Assembly: GCA_030041335.1 (NCBI GenBank)
Contig: JASHOB010000048.1
Location: forward strand, 1-51,595
Length of the DNA stretch: 51,595 nucleotides
Direction of reading: 5' to 3'
DNA from: Alphaproteobacteria bacterium
GTDB taxonomy: Bacteria; Pseudomonadota; Alphaproteobacteria; ATCC43930; CGMCC-115725
The notes under the pieces were generated by a model. The model did not search any database, was not told where the DNA came from, and worked only from the letters and a program-made list of their open reading frames with translations. The translations under genes were made by a program, and so were the position numbers. Numbering within the stretch: position 1 is the first letter of the stretch; the number at the start of each line of letters is the position of its first letter. Of the stretch, positions 17,612 through 26,251 are shown piece after piece.

Positions 17612-18646
17612 TTAGCCGGCTTTCGTCCGCAGTGGACCTCCGAAGAGATCGGCAATCCATCGGGTCGAGGGATAGTGGCCGCAGAAGGTAAGCGCCGCGA
17701 TGACGATCGGCACACCGATGAAAGCGCCGTATAGCCCCCAGATGTAGGCCCAGAAGAAAACCGCCAAAAAAACGACGACGGGCGAGATCGCCAACACCGC
17801 GCCGGAGACGCGCGGCTCGACATAGCTGCCGATGACGAACTGGATGACATTGAGGCAGACGAAGATGCCGAACAGGGCCTCCCAGGTCGTGAACTGCGCC
17901 ATTTCGAGCAGCGTCGGGACGAGCGTCGCGACGAAAGGGCCGATGAACGGGATGTAGTTGAGCGCGAATGCGATGACGCCCCACTCAATCGGGAAATTGA
18001 GCCCGACCGCCCAGGCGAACAGACCGACGAGCACTCCCGTTGCCAGGCTCATCTCGGTGCGAACGACCATATAGGCGCGAAACTTGCGGGCCGTGTCTGC
18101 GGTCGCCGACAGGAAAGCCTTTGCCACGTCAGGTTCGACATACGTCTGCAATTTCCGGCGCATATCGTCGACCTCGGTAAGGCCGAGTGTGACGTAGAGC
18201 AAGGTGATTACCCAGAAACTCAGCGTCGTCTTGACGCGGCTTGTCACCTGTTGTGCCCACCCAAGCATCCGGCTCACGTTAACGTTCTCCGCCCACACGC
18301 CGGCAATCGACACGCCGTGACGGTCCAGCCAGGCGACCGCAATGTTGTAGATCTCCTGATAGCGAGCCGAGTCGGAGATCAAGGCGGTGCTTACCCGTGC
18401 AAATCCCCAAACAATCAGCGACGCGAACGCGACGACAACGACAATCGTCGCCGTCACGACGATCGCGAGCGCGGCGAGCTTGGGCATCCATCGTTGCAAC
18501 CTGTCTTGGACGGGCCAGACGAGCGCGATGATGAACAAGCCAAGCGTCAGTGGCGCAAAGACCGCCTCCGCTTGGTAGGCGGCGACAGAAATGGCAATCG
18601 CCGCGACCAGCGTCACGGAGACCCTAAATGTCTGGGCGCGAGTCAT
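17612..18646 (-). CDS. AI-2E family transporter (PerM/TqsA-like)
   Basis: 344 residues from MTRAQTFRVS; the frame has ten further upstream codons without a better start. Two N-terminal hydrophobic helices (about 10-50), a third at about 60-85, a soluble region, then a C-terminal membrane block with the family signature ALNYIPFIGPFVATLVP and the loop SYVEPRVSGAVLAISPVVV. Members export AI-2 or exchange ions such as sodium/protons; which applies here cannot be told. Confidence 0.9.
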   Translation of the reverse strand: MTRAQTFRVSVTLVAAIAISVAAYQAEAVFAPLTLGLFIIALVWPVQDRLQRWMPKLAALAIVVTATIVVVVAFASLIVWGFARVSTALISDSARYQEIYNIAVAWLDRHGVSIAGVWAENVNVSRMLGWAQQVTSRVKTTLSFWVITLLYVTLGLTEVDDMRRKLQTYVEPDVAKAFLSATADTARKFRAYMVVRTEMSLATGVLVGLFAWAVGLNFPIEWGVIAFALNYIPFIGPFVATLVPTLLEMAQFTTWEALFGIFVCLNVIQFVIGSYVEPRVSGAVLAISPVVVFLAVFFWAYIWGLYGAFIGVPIVIAALTFCGHYPSTRWIADLFGGPLRTKAG

Positions 18647-18912
18647 CGCAGCGCCTCTCGTCGTAACCCGCCGCACACGCGCCTCACAGTGAATCTCCTA
18701 AGTCTACGGCTGCCTCGCGCCCGTCGACGGCTGTCCTGCGTCGTCGAACGCCGTGTCGAAGCGCCCGCCGGGCTCCTCAGAAGGCGCATGTTATCGTGCA
18801 GTCGAAAACACGCCTACATCCTATCTTTTTCCGCTCCCGGATGGCGGATCGCGGCGCCAGCGCGCGGTTGGCGAAGCCGCCGATGGCGACGTCTAGGGAG
18901 GGTCGCGATATA

Positions 18913-19851
18913 TCAGTTGCGGCGCGAGGATTTGGCCTTAGCCGTTCCGAACAGCGCATAAATCGCCGCGCGGAACCACCGATGGCCTTGATCGTGGTGG
19001 ACGCGCTCGTGCCAGAACTGGCCGATGTCGATGCGCGGGAGGGGGAGCGGCGTCGGAAAGACGACCAAGCCCAGCCTTTCGGCAAGCGGTTCCGCAAGCC
19101 TCGCCGGAAGGGTGCCGACCGCATCGGTGCAACTCGCGATAAATGCGCTGGTCACGAAGCTCGGCACGCGAACGTGGGCCCGGTCAGAATCAAGCCGCGA
19201 ATTGAGCACCTGCTCAAGCATGCGATGCGCCGCGTGCCCGGTGTGTGAGGAGGTGACGACGATATGACGCTCCCCCAGAAAGCAGTCTGCGCGGTGCAGC
19301 TTTTGTAACTGCGGATGGGTGCGCCGGGCGACGCTCACATACTGGTCGGTATAGAGCCGCTGCCGTCGGGTGTTGGGGGCCATCCCCGGAAATGCTCCCA
19401 ACGCGAGGTCCGCCTCTCCTGCCTCGAGACGTGCTTCCACTTGGCGCGAATCGAGCGGCACCGCCTTGAGCCGCAAGCCACGGCCCTCGCGCTCCAAATG
19501 CGCGATGATCGGCGGGATCATTTGGATCATGCCGACTTCGGTCACGATGATTGAAAACTCGCGTGTCGACGTACGCGGATCGAACGACGCGGCTGACGCG
19601 CGCATGGCCGCCGAATGCGTCAACAGCTCCTTCAAAGGCTGAGCTAGCCCCACCGCCTTCGGGGTCGGATGCATTGCCAGGCCGACACGCACGAACAGCG
19701 GATCGCCGAAGTGCGCCCGCAGCTTGGTCAGTATCTTGCTGATCGTCGGCTGCGTGGTGTTGAGGATCTCAGCGGCCCGCGTGAGGCTGCCGACCTCGAG
19801 CAGCAGGGTGAGTACCCGGAGATGGCGCAGGCTGACGTCGTCATCTTCCAT
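18913..19851 (-). CDS. LysR-family transcriptional regulator
   Basis: 312 residues. The N-terminal HTH is clear: LRHLRVLTLLLEVGSLTRAA, then EILNTTQPTISKILTKLRAH (about 9-48), followed by a LysR effector domain with REFSIIVTEVG at about 97. It is divergent from the binding-protein-like gene at 19992, which it probably controls in response to that pathway's substrate. A short dyad lies in the gap next to its start. Confidence 0.92.
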   Translation of the reverse strand: MEDDDVSLRHLRVLTLLLEVGSLTRAAEILNTTQPTISKILTKLRAHFGDPLFVRVGLAMHPTPKAVGLAQPLKELLTHSAAMRASAASFDPRTSTREFSIIVTEVGMIQMIPPIIAHLEREGRGLRLKAVPLDSRQVEARLEAGEADLALGAFPGMAPNTRRQRLYTDQYVSVARRTHPQLQKLHRADCFLGERHIVVTSSHTGHAAHRMLEQVLNSRLDSDRAHVRVPSFVTSAFIASCTDAVGTLPARLAEPLAERLGLVVFPTPLPLPRIDIGQFWHERVHHDQGHRWFRAAIYALFGTAKAKSSRRN

Positions 19852-19868
19852 GATCCATCTCTAATTCC

Positions 19869-19884
19869 GACATCGAATAATGTC
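19869..19884. promoter_or_regulatory. Short dyad, candidate LysR site
   Basis: GACAT-CGAATA-ATGTC is an inverted repeat with 5-base arms, 17 bases upstream of the lysR start, inside the 140-base divergent gap. A second perfect palindrome, GCCAATTGGC, lies at 19914-19923. LysR proteins bind T-N11-A dyads in such gaps; the first is close to that form. Weak evidence on its own. Confidence 0.4.
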
Positions 19885-19991
19885 CATTCCAATGTGCCTG
19901 TGGTGCCCGGCGCGCCAATTGGCATAGATATTCCTCGCGCTTCGCCAACGGGAGCGCGAGTGCGAACGCAGCCAACCGAACGGAGCATGTA

Positions 19992-20891
19992 ATGGATATC
20001 GAGCTGAAGAAGCGGGGATTCGTCATCCAGCCGCATTTCCGGCTGCAGGAATGGGTGGCCGAGGAAAAAGGCTACTTTCGGGACGAAGGCCTCGACTACG
20101 TGTTCGAGGAGACCGTCCGGTCGACGGAGGGCAAGTCGCACGACCAGGATGGCAGGAAATCCGGGGCATTTCAGACATTCGAGGAAGGTCGCACCTCCGA
20201 CGTGAGCTGCGCCTGCCACTGGACGGTGAACGTGGCCGCGTCCAAGGGCCACGGCAAGCTTTGGGCCGATATATATTCGGTGGCGCCCGGCGCGATCTTC
20301 GTCCCCGCGGACTCGCCCATCACGCGGCCGCAGGACCTCGCGGGAGTTCCGGTCTCGGTCGGCTATCAGTCCGGCAGCCACTATTCGAGCATCCAAGCAC
20401 TCGAGCAATATCTGCCGCGCGACCGGATCAACCTGACGTTTTCGGAAGGCATGCTGTTTAAGCGTCTCGACAATTTGCTCGAAGGCAAGTCCCAGGCCTC
20501 GACGCTGTTCAGCGGCCCCTACTACCTGGCGGAGCAGCTCGGATACCGCAAGATCATCGACACCACCTTTATGATTGCATCGATGATCACCGGCGACCCC
20601 GCCGAAGAGGATCTCAGGAAGTTCTACCGCGCCTTGAAGCGCGCCCAGCGCGATATCGATCTGCGCCCCGACCTCTACACGCACTACTACAGAAACGAGT
20701 TTCCCACGCAATATCACGCGATCATGGATACCGGCCGCTGGGGTCCGGGCGAGCGCATCGTTTTCGAGCCGTACACCGAGGCGGCCTTCTCGCAGTCGCG
20801 CGACTGGATCGCCGAGCGGGAGATTTTCGAGGGGGGAAAACCAGCGATGGGCTCCGACAGCTACAAGGACGTGGTCATCCGGGTTAACTGA
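19992..20891 (+). CDS. Periplasmic-binding-protein-like (NMT1/SsuA type) protein without signal peptide
   Basis: 299 residues with the NMT1/THI5-like fold: FRLQEWVAEEKGYFRDEGLD near the start, then QDLAGVPVSVGYQSGSHYSS at about 115-135. It begins MDIELKKRGFVIQPH and has no signal peptide or lipobox, and no upstream start would add one. No permease or ATPase gene is next to it. Cytoplasmic members of this superfamily can be enzymes (4,5-dihydroxyphthalate decarboxylase, Thi5), so a catalytic role is possible. An SCACHW segment near residue 74 is noteworthy but has no assigned function. Probably controlled by the divergent LysR. Confidence 0.75.
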   Translation: MDIELKKRGFVIQPHFRLQEWVAEEKGYFRDEGLDYVFEETVRSTEGKSHDQDGRKSGAFQTFEEGRTSDVSCACHWTVNVAASKGHGKLWADIYSVAPGAIFVPADSPITRPQDLAGVPVSVGYQSGSHYSSIQALEQYLPRDRINLTFSEGMLFKRLDNLLEGKSQASTLFSGPYYLAEQLGYRKIIDTTFMIASMITGDPAEEDLRKFYRALKRAQRDIDLRPDLYTHYYRNEFPTQYHAIMDTGRWGPGERIVFEPYTEAAFSQSRDWIAEREIFEGGKPAMGSDSYKDVVIRVN

Positions 20892-21093
20892 GGAACCAGT
20901 TGGACGACGACCCGGAACCGGTGCGAACACAACACCCTCCAAGGTTCAGACCGAAGACGCCGCCATCGTTTGAGACCATAGGGGGCCCATTCTGCTGATG
21001 ATTCCGGGCGATCGCGCCAACCGCTGTTCTGGCCCACTCCCTCGAATGGCCCATTGTTGTTGCCGGCGTGCTCCAATCGGCCGCGTCAAAGGC

Positions 21094-21120
21094 AAAAAAA
21101 GGGGGCAGCAAGGCCCCCTT
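21094..21120 (-). terminator. Rho-independent terminator of urtA
   Basis: On the minus strand AAGGGGGC and GCCCCCTT form a perfect 8-base stem around a 6-base loop, followed directly by a run of seven T (A on the plus strand at 21094-21100). It begins 24 bases after the urtA stop, so urtA is transcribed alone. Confidence 0.88.
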
Positions 21121-21143
21121 AGTTTCATGCTCACCTTCGCTTG

Positions 21144-22433
21144 CTAAAAATCGGCGTATTTCGCGGCGGTGCAATTGCCGCAACGCCACGGATAGGACCA
21201 GTCGGCGACCTTGCCTTTGTCCTCAGGAAGATAGGTGCTCCAGGGCTGTGGCATCAGCGCGGTCTTGCTCTTGAACACGATATTGAACTGACCGTTGGCC
21301 TGGATTTCACCGATCATCACCGGCTTGGTCAGGTGATGGTTGGGCTGCATCACCTCGACGAACCCCGAAGGCGCCTTGATCTTTTGCCAGATCATCGCTT
21401 GACGTACCGCGTCGACGTCGGTGGTGCCGGCCTGCTCTACCGCATGCGCCCACATATGGAACAGGATATATTCGGCCTCCATCGGATCGTTGGTGACGCG
21501 CTTCGGATCGCCGGTGTAGGCGTGCCACTTGGAGACGAACACTTTGTTCTCCGGCGACTTGACCGACTGGAAATAGGCCCAACCGGCAAGATGGCCGACC
21601 AGGTTCTTGGTGTCGATGCCGGCCAGTTCCTCCTCGCCCATCGAGAAGCCGATGACGGGGATGTCCGTCGCCTTCACCCCTTGATTGGCAAGCTCCTTAT
21701 AGAACGGCACGTTGGCGTCGCCGTTGATGGTCGAGATAACCGCCGTCTTCTTTCCGGCCGAGGCGAACGCCTTGATCGCCGCGACTTCGGTCTGCCAATC
21801 GGAGAAGCCGAAGGGCGTGTAATTCTCACGGATATCGGCATCGCTGAAGCCCTTTGCGTGCAACACCGCGCGGATGATCTTGTTGCTGGTGCGCGGATAG
21901 ACATAATCGGTGCCTTCGAGCACCCAACGCTTCACTGCACCGCCTTCGGAGCTCATCAGATATTCAACCGCGGGCACTGCCTTATTGCTTGGCACCGAGC
22001 CGCCATAGAAGACGTTGTACGACGCTTCCTCGCCTTCATATTCGAGCGGGTAGAACAGCAAACCGTTGAGTTCCTCAAACACCGGCAGCACGGACTTCCG
22101 CGACACCGAAGTCCAGCAGCCGAACACCGCGGCGACCTTGTCCTTGGTCAAAAGCTCGCGCGCCTTCTCGGCGAAGAGCGGCCAGTTCGACGCGGGATCG
22201 ACCACGATCGCCTCGATCCTTTTGCCGAGGAGCCCACCATGCGCGTTCAGTTCGTTGATTTGCATGATCATCTGGTCTTTGAGAATGGTCTCGCTGATCG
22301 CCATGGTGCCCGACAGCGAATGCAGAATCCCGACCTTGATCGTGTCCTCGGCCTGCGCCGGCATCGCGCTGGTGCCGCCCAGGGCGACTAGCCCGATGGC
22401 GGCGAGGAACCAGGAACGGCGTAAAAACCTCAT
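21144..22433 (-). CDS. urtA: Urea ABC transporter substrate-binding protein UrtA-like
   Basis: 429 residues; exported, with the signal MRFLRRSWFLAAIGLVAL ending at AQA near residue 28. The mature part has the UrtA pattern: IKVGILHSLSGTMAISE, VFGCWTSVSRKSVLPVFEE, LFYPLEYEGEE and the C-terminal SYPWRCGNCTAAKYADF. The ribosome-binding site is an almost ideal AAGGAGGTGA a few bases before the ATG. No urtBCDE genes follow; a strong terminator does. It is either a stray copy serving a transporter elsewhere or a binding protein for a different amide or for sensing. Confidence 0.93.
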   Translation of the reverse strand: MRFLRRSWFLAAIGLVALGGTSAMPAQAEDTIKVGILHSLSGTMAISETILKDQMIMQINELNAHGGLLGKRIEAIVVDPASNWPLFAEKARELLTKDKVAAVFGCWTSVSRKSVLPVFEELNGLLFYPLEYEGEEASYNVFYGGSVPSNKAVPAVEYLMSSEGGAVKRWVLEGTDYVYPRTSNKIIRAVLHAKGFSDADIRENYTPFGFSDWQTEVAAIKAFASAGKKTAVISTINGDANVPFYKELANQGVKATDIPVIGFSMGEEELAGIDTKNLVGHLAGWAYFQSVKSPENKVFVSKWHAYTGDPKRVTNDPMEAEYILFHMWAHAVEQAGTTDVDAVRQAMIWQKIKAPSGFVEVMQPNHHLTKPVMIGEIQANGQFNIVFKSKTALMPQPWSTYLPEDKGKVADWSYPWRCGNCTAAKYADF

Positions 22434-22681
22434 AAATCACCTCCTTGTCATCCAGCTCCCGCCCTTGGGAACCGAAGAGCGCGCGGCGCTCGACTAACGG
22501 TGACACTGCGCGCCGCTCCCATTTCCGCAAAGAGCCGCGCCGCAAAAATGGGATGGCGCCAGCGGCCAAGCCGGATTCCGACCGGCCGCCCCCTGCCCCG
22601 CCCGCGCTGTAATCAGAAAATTCATATTTTGAGCGGGCCTTGCTTGCGAAACAGGCAGACGCCCACGCTTCGATACTTCAA

Positions 22682-22723
22682 TGGAGCCAGTTGTCTCCGA
22701 ATTCGTGGGGCCAGTTCTCGCCG
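22682..22723 (+). promoter_or_regulatory. Tandem direct repeat upstream of the MocR gene
   Basis: TGGAGCCAGTTGTCTCCG (22682-22699) and TGGGGCCAGTTCTCGCCG (22706-22723) are 18-base direct repeats with three differences, 24 bases start to start. They lie in the 427-base gap between divergent urtA and the MocR-type gene, about 140 bases before the latter. MocR/GntR-aminotransferase regulators (PdxR, GabR, TauR) bind direct repeats in their own promoter regions, so this is a good operator candidate. The rest of the gap shows no gene. Confidence 0.6.
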
Positions 22724-22860
22724 CCGGGACAGGCAGGAGCCCCTGGTTTCTTGTTTCAGTGCTTGGCGGATACTTGGGGAGGCCCGAATTCCCCGATTTT
22801 TCGCGCGGCATCGCGCTTGCAGGGGCCAGCTGGAACCATGGCCCGGCAGCAGCACGGTAA

Positions 22861-25512
22861 ATGCAAATCCCGGTTCTTCTCGATCGCTCGCAAAACGCCT
22901 CGCTGACAGAGCAGCTGGCGGAGCAACTGCGCAACGCCATCCGGCAGGGGCGCATTGCGTCGGGCACGCGCCTGCCGTCCTCGCGTCAACTGTCCGAGCA
23001 GCTCGAAATTTCGCGCAACACTGTGGTTCGCGCCTACGAGCAGCTCACCATGGAGGGCTATGTCGATTCCCGGCCGGCGTCCGGGATGTTCGCCGCGTTG
23101 CATCCACCCGATGAGCTGACGCGTCCGCGCGACGGCGCCGCCGATCCACCGCCGCAGGGCGGCCGCGCCGTCGACATGCCGATGCCGTTGTTGACGCCGC
23201 GCGCGCCGGTGTTGGCCGCGCAGCACCGCGGCCGCATTTCGTTCGATTTTTTTCCCGGGCGCCCGAACGCGGCGCTGTTTCCGATCAAGACTTGGCGGCG
23301 GCTGATCCACACCGCGCTATCGCATGGTGGGGCGCTCGGCCTGTCGGATTACGGCGATCCAGGCGGGCTGCCGGCGCTGCGCTCGGCACTCGCACATCAT
23401 CTCGCCGCCGCGCGCGGCGTCATCGCCGATCCGGCGCAGATCGTGATCGTCGCCGGCATTCAGGAAGGCATCAACATCGCCGCGCGTTTGTTCCTGGCGC
23501 CGGGCACCGTCGCCGCGGTGGAGACGCCCTGCTACCAGGGCGCCGCGTTCGCGTTCGAGGCGGCCGGCAGCACGCTCGCCAGCGTGCCGGTCGACGAAGA
23601 CGGGCTGATCCCCGACGACCTACCGAAGCGGCCGGCAGCCTTGCTCTATCTCACCCCATCGCATCAATATCCGACCGGCCACACTTTCTCTCTCGCGCGC
23701 CGTCACGCGGTCACCGCCTGGGCGCGGCGCACCGGCTGCTACATACTCGAGGACGACTACGACAGCGATTTCCGCTATGAGGGTTCGCCGCTGCCCGCGA
23801 TTGCCGGCATGGCGCCCGACTGCACCATCCACCTCGGCACGTTCTCGAAATCGCTCGGCGCCGGCTTGCGGCTCGGCTACATGGTCGTCCCGGCGCATCT
23901 GGCCGAGGCGGCGCGCCAGGTCAAAATGCTGTTCAACAGCGGCAATCCGTGGCTAGAGCAAGCGGCGCTGGCCGAGATGATCCGCAGCGGCAGTTACGCG
24001 GCGCATCTCACCCGCATTCGCGCGCATTATCGGGAAAACCGCGATTGCCTCCTCGTATCGCTGCACCGTCATTTCGGCGAGGTCGCGATCAGCGGCGACG
24101 CGGCCGGCCTCCATGTGTTTTGGGAGCTGCCGCCCGGCGTGCCCGACGCTGCAACGCTTGAGGGCTTGGCGCGGCGCGCTCGGGTCGGCATCTATTCGCT
24201 GCGTTCCGCTGCCGCGCATGAGCCGCAACCCTCGGCGCTATCGCGGCGCGGCATCGTGCTCGGCTATGCATCGCTGACGCCGCGCCAGATCGAGCAGGGC
24301 GTCGCGCGCCTGTCGGACGCGATCGACGAGACCCTCGACAACGAGCCGGCCTTCTTGAGCGAGCTCTTGGTCAACGCGCCGATCTCGTTGCGCGCACTGG
24401 CGCGACCGTCGGTCGCGCGACGTCCGCATCTGGCCCCTCAACTTCGTCAAAGACCGGCTCTACACGCCGTCCCCCCACGTCAGGCACCGTCATGGGCGAA
24501 CGTCACCGCAGCAGGCGGCATCGGCATGACCATCGTGTCCGGGATCTATCGCTACCCGATCAAGGGGCTCAGTCCGCAGCCGTTGCCGGGCATTGCACTG
24601 GAGGCGGACAAGCCCTTTCCGTTTGACCGCGTCTTCGCGCTGACACGTCCGGGCGTGCCGATCGACCCCGACGAGCCCAAATGGGCGAAGAAGGGCCTGT
24701 TCATCATGCTCATGCTCGAGGAGCAATTGGCACAGGTGCAGACCCGTCTCGACATCGACACGATGCACCTTACCATCGCCGCCAATGGGACGCAGCTGCT
24801 CGCCGCCAATCTCGACAGCGAGGCGGACCGCGCCGAGGTCGAGCGCTTCTTTCAGCGCCTCGTGGCGAAGCTGCCGGTGCCGCCTCGGTTGGTGCGGGCT
24901 CGCCGCGGGCATTTCATGGATAAGCCCGACAACGTGATGTCGCTAATCAATCTCGCGACGGTGCGCAGTCTCGAGGAATTATGGGGCTGCAAGATCGATC
25001 CGCTGCGCTTTCGCGCCAATTTCTATATCGACGGCGCCAAACCATGGCAGGAGTTCGACTGGATCGGCAGCGACATCCGGCTCGGCGATGCCGTATTCCG
25101 CGTCGACCGCCGCAACGGGCGATGCAGCGCCACCAATGTCGATCCGCTCACCGGCGTGCGCGATCTCGATATTCCCGGCTCGCTCCGCGCCTCGTTCGGG
25201 CATAAGGATCTCGGCGTCTATCTGGTGGCGCGCAAGGGCGGCAAGGTCGTGGTCGGCGATCCGGTCCATTACCCGAACGATGCCGTTCCGGGAGAGACGG
25301 CGCCGCCGCGCGCCGCGACGCCGGTCGTCGGGAATCGCACACATATTTGCCGCGGCTGTTATTTCATCTACGACGAAGCGCAGGGCGTCTCGCAGCAATC
25401 GATTCCAGGGGGGACCCCGTTCGCCGCGCTTCCCGACACCTGGCGCTGTCCCGACTGCGGCACCGATAAATCCACCTTTCGCCCACATCCTCTCAATGGC
25501 TCGTCCGCTTAA
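22861..25512 (+). CDS. MocR-type regulator in frame with MOSC-rubredoxin protein
   Basis: One uninterrupted frame of 883 codons. Residues 1-75 are a GntR wHTH (LPSSRQLSEQLEISRNTVVR). About 110-494 is a class I aminotransferase-like domain with LEDDYDSDFRYEG and the PLP Lys in TFSKSLGAGLR: together a MocR/PdxR regulator. After a 60-residue Arg/Pro/Ala-rich linker, an internal Met at 556 (24526) begins a MOSC_N and MOSC protein (MTIVSGIYRYPIKGLSPQPL). A rubredoxin with Cys830, 833, 863 and 866 (CRGC, CPDC) closes the frame. It may be translated as two proteins: GGCGG lies near the internal ATG. MOSC domains handle molybdenum-cofactor-type sulfur transfer or reduction; rubredoxin would supply electrons. 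Confidence 0.75.
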   Translation: MQIPVLLDRSQNASLTEQLAEQLRNAIRQGRIASGTRLPSSRQLSEQLEISRNTVVRAYEQLTMEGYVDSRPASGMFAALHPPDELTRPRDGAADPPPQGGRAVDMPMPLLTPRAPVLAAQHRGRISFDFFPGRPNAALFPIKTWRRLIHTALSHGGALGLSDYGDPGGLPALRSALAHHLAAARGVIADPAQIVIVAGIQEGINIAARLFLAPGTVAAVETPCYQGAAFAFEAAGSTLASVPVDEDGLIPDDLPKRPAALLYLTPSHQYPTGHTFSLARRHAVTAWARRTGCYILEDDYDSDFRYEGSPLPAIAGMAPDCTIHLGTFSKSLGAGLRLGYMVVPAHLAEAARQVKMLFNSGNPWLEQAALAEMIRSGSYAAHLTRIRAHYRENRDCLLVSLHRHFGEVAISGDAAGLHVFWELPPGVPDAATLEGLARRARVGIYSLRSAAAHEPQPSALSRRGIVLGYASLTPRQIEQGVARLSDAIDETLDNEPAFLSELLVNAPISLRALARPSVARRPHLAPQLRQRPALHAVPPRQAPSWANVTAAGGIGMTIVSGIYRYPIKGLSPQPLPGIALEADKPFPFDRVFALTRPGVPIDPDEPKWAKKGLFIMLMLEEQLAQVQTRLDIDTMHLTIAANGTQLLAANLDSEADRAEVERFFQRLVAKLPVPPRLVRARRGHFMDKPDNVMSLINLATVRSLEELWGCKIDPLRFRANFYIDGAKPWQEFDWIGSDIRLGDAVFRVDRRNGRCSATNVDPLTGVRDLDIPGSLRASFGHKDLGVYLVARKGGKVVVGDPVHYPNDAVPGETAPPRAATPVVGNRTHICRGCYFIYDEAQGVSQQSIPGGTPFAALPDTWRCPDCGTDKSTFRPHPLNGSSA

Positions 25513-25683
25513 GCTCTACTGGGAGCCTCAGCCAGATCTATATCTAAATGTTCAAGCACTTGACTGCGAAACCGGAGTTGCATGGTCGAATGGGTCGCAA
25601 GGGCGCGTCGGGAAGCGCGCATAAAGGCCACGGCGCATCGGGGAATCGTTCGTATAGCCCATCACGGATTGCGGTTCGTCGGT

Positions 25684-26097
25684 TTACTCGATCATCGCGA
25701 TCATCTCGATCTCAACCATCGCCTCTGGCTGAGCGAGACCGCTGATCTGGATCGTCGTGCTGGTCGGACTGGCTGCGCCGAAGTAGCGCATGCGCATGTC
25801 GGAGCAACGCAAGAACGCCTGAATGTCGGTGACGAAGGTGTTGGTCTTGACAACATCGGCCCAAGTCGCACCGGCGGCTTTGAGGCAGGCGTCGAGGTTC
25901 TTGAAGGTCTGTTCGAGTTGCGCCCGCATGTCGCCCGGGCCGACGATGTTGCCCTCGGCGTCGCGGGCCAGTTGACCGGCGATGTAGATCATCTTACCTG
26001 GGCCTGTGACCGTCACGACGTGCGAATAGGCGGGCTTCCCCTGCTGCAGGCGGACGTTCACGCCCGCAGGCTGGATCCGGTCAATCTTCATGGTCAT
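25684..26097 (-). CDS. RidA family protein (YjgF/YER057c/UK114)
   Basis: 137 residues from MTMKIDRIQPAGVNV; GGAGAAG three bases before that ATG decides the start. Typical RidA parts: MIYIAGQLARDAEGNIVGPG, QLEQTFKNLDACLKAAGATW and a C-terminal PEAMVEIEMIAMIE. RidA proteins hydrolyse reactive enamines/imines, and one branch includes 2-aminomuconate deaminase. The usual RidA arginine is replaced in the TSTTIQISGLAQPEA segment, so it is a divergent member. It is the last gene of a minus-strand run with a DsbA-like protein and two HAAO-like cupins. Confidence 0.9.
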   Translation of the reverse strand: MTMKIDRIQPAGVNVRLQQGKPAYSHVVTVTGPGKMIYIAGQLARDAEGNIVGPGDMRAQLEQTFKNLDACLKAAGATWADVVKTNTFVTDIQAFLRCSDMRMRYFGAASPTSTTIQISGLAQPEAMVEIEMIAMIE

Positions 26098-26251
26098 GTT
26101 CTTCTCCGGTCGCAAATGTTCATAGCGCCGAGGGTGCCGCCACGATCGCGACTATTGCAATCGGGCAAAGTTGCCCACGTTCGGCATCCCCCAAAGGTTC
26201 GAAGCCGGGCACCGGACGCCGTCCCGTGGCTCAACTCCGGTTGCGTACCCC

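Noticed and set aside
21141-22391. 416-codon plus-strand frame opposite urtA
   Set aside because: Complement shadow of urtA, rich in His/Arg/Asp, no family pattern.
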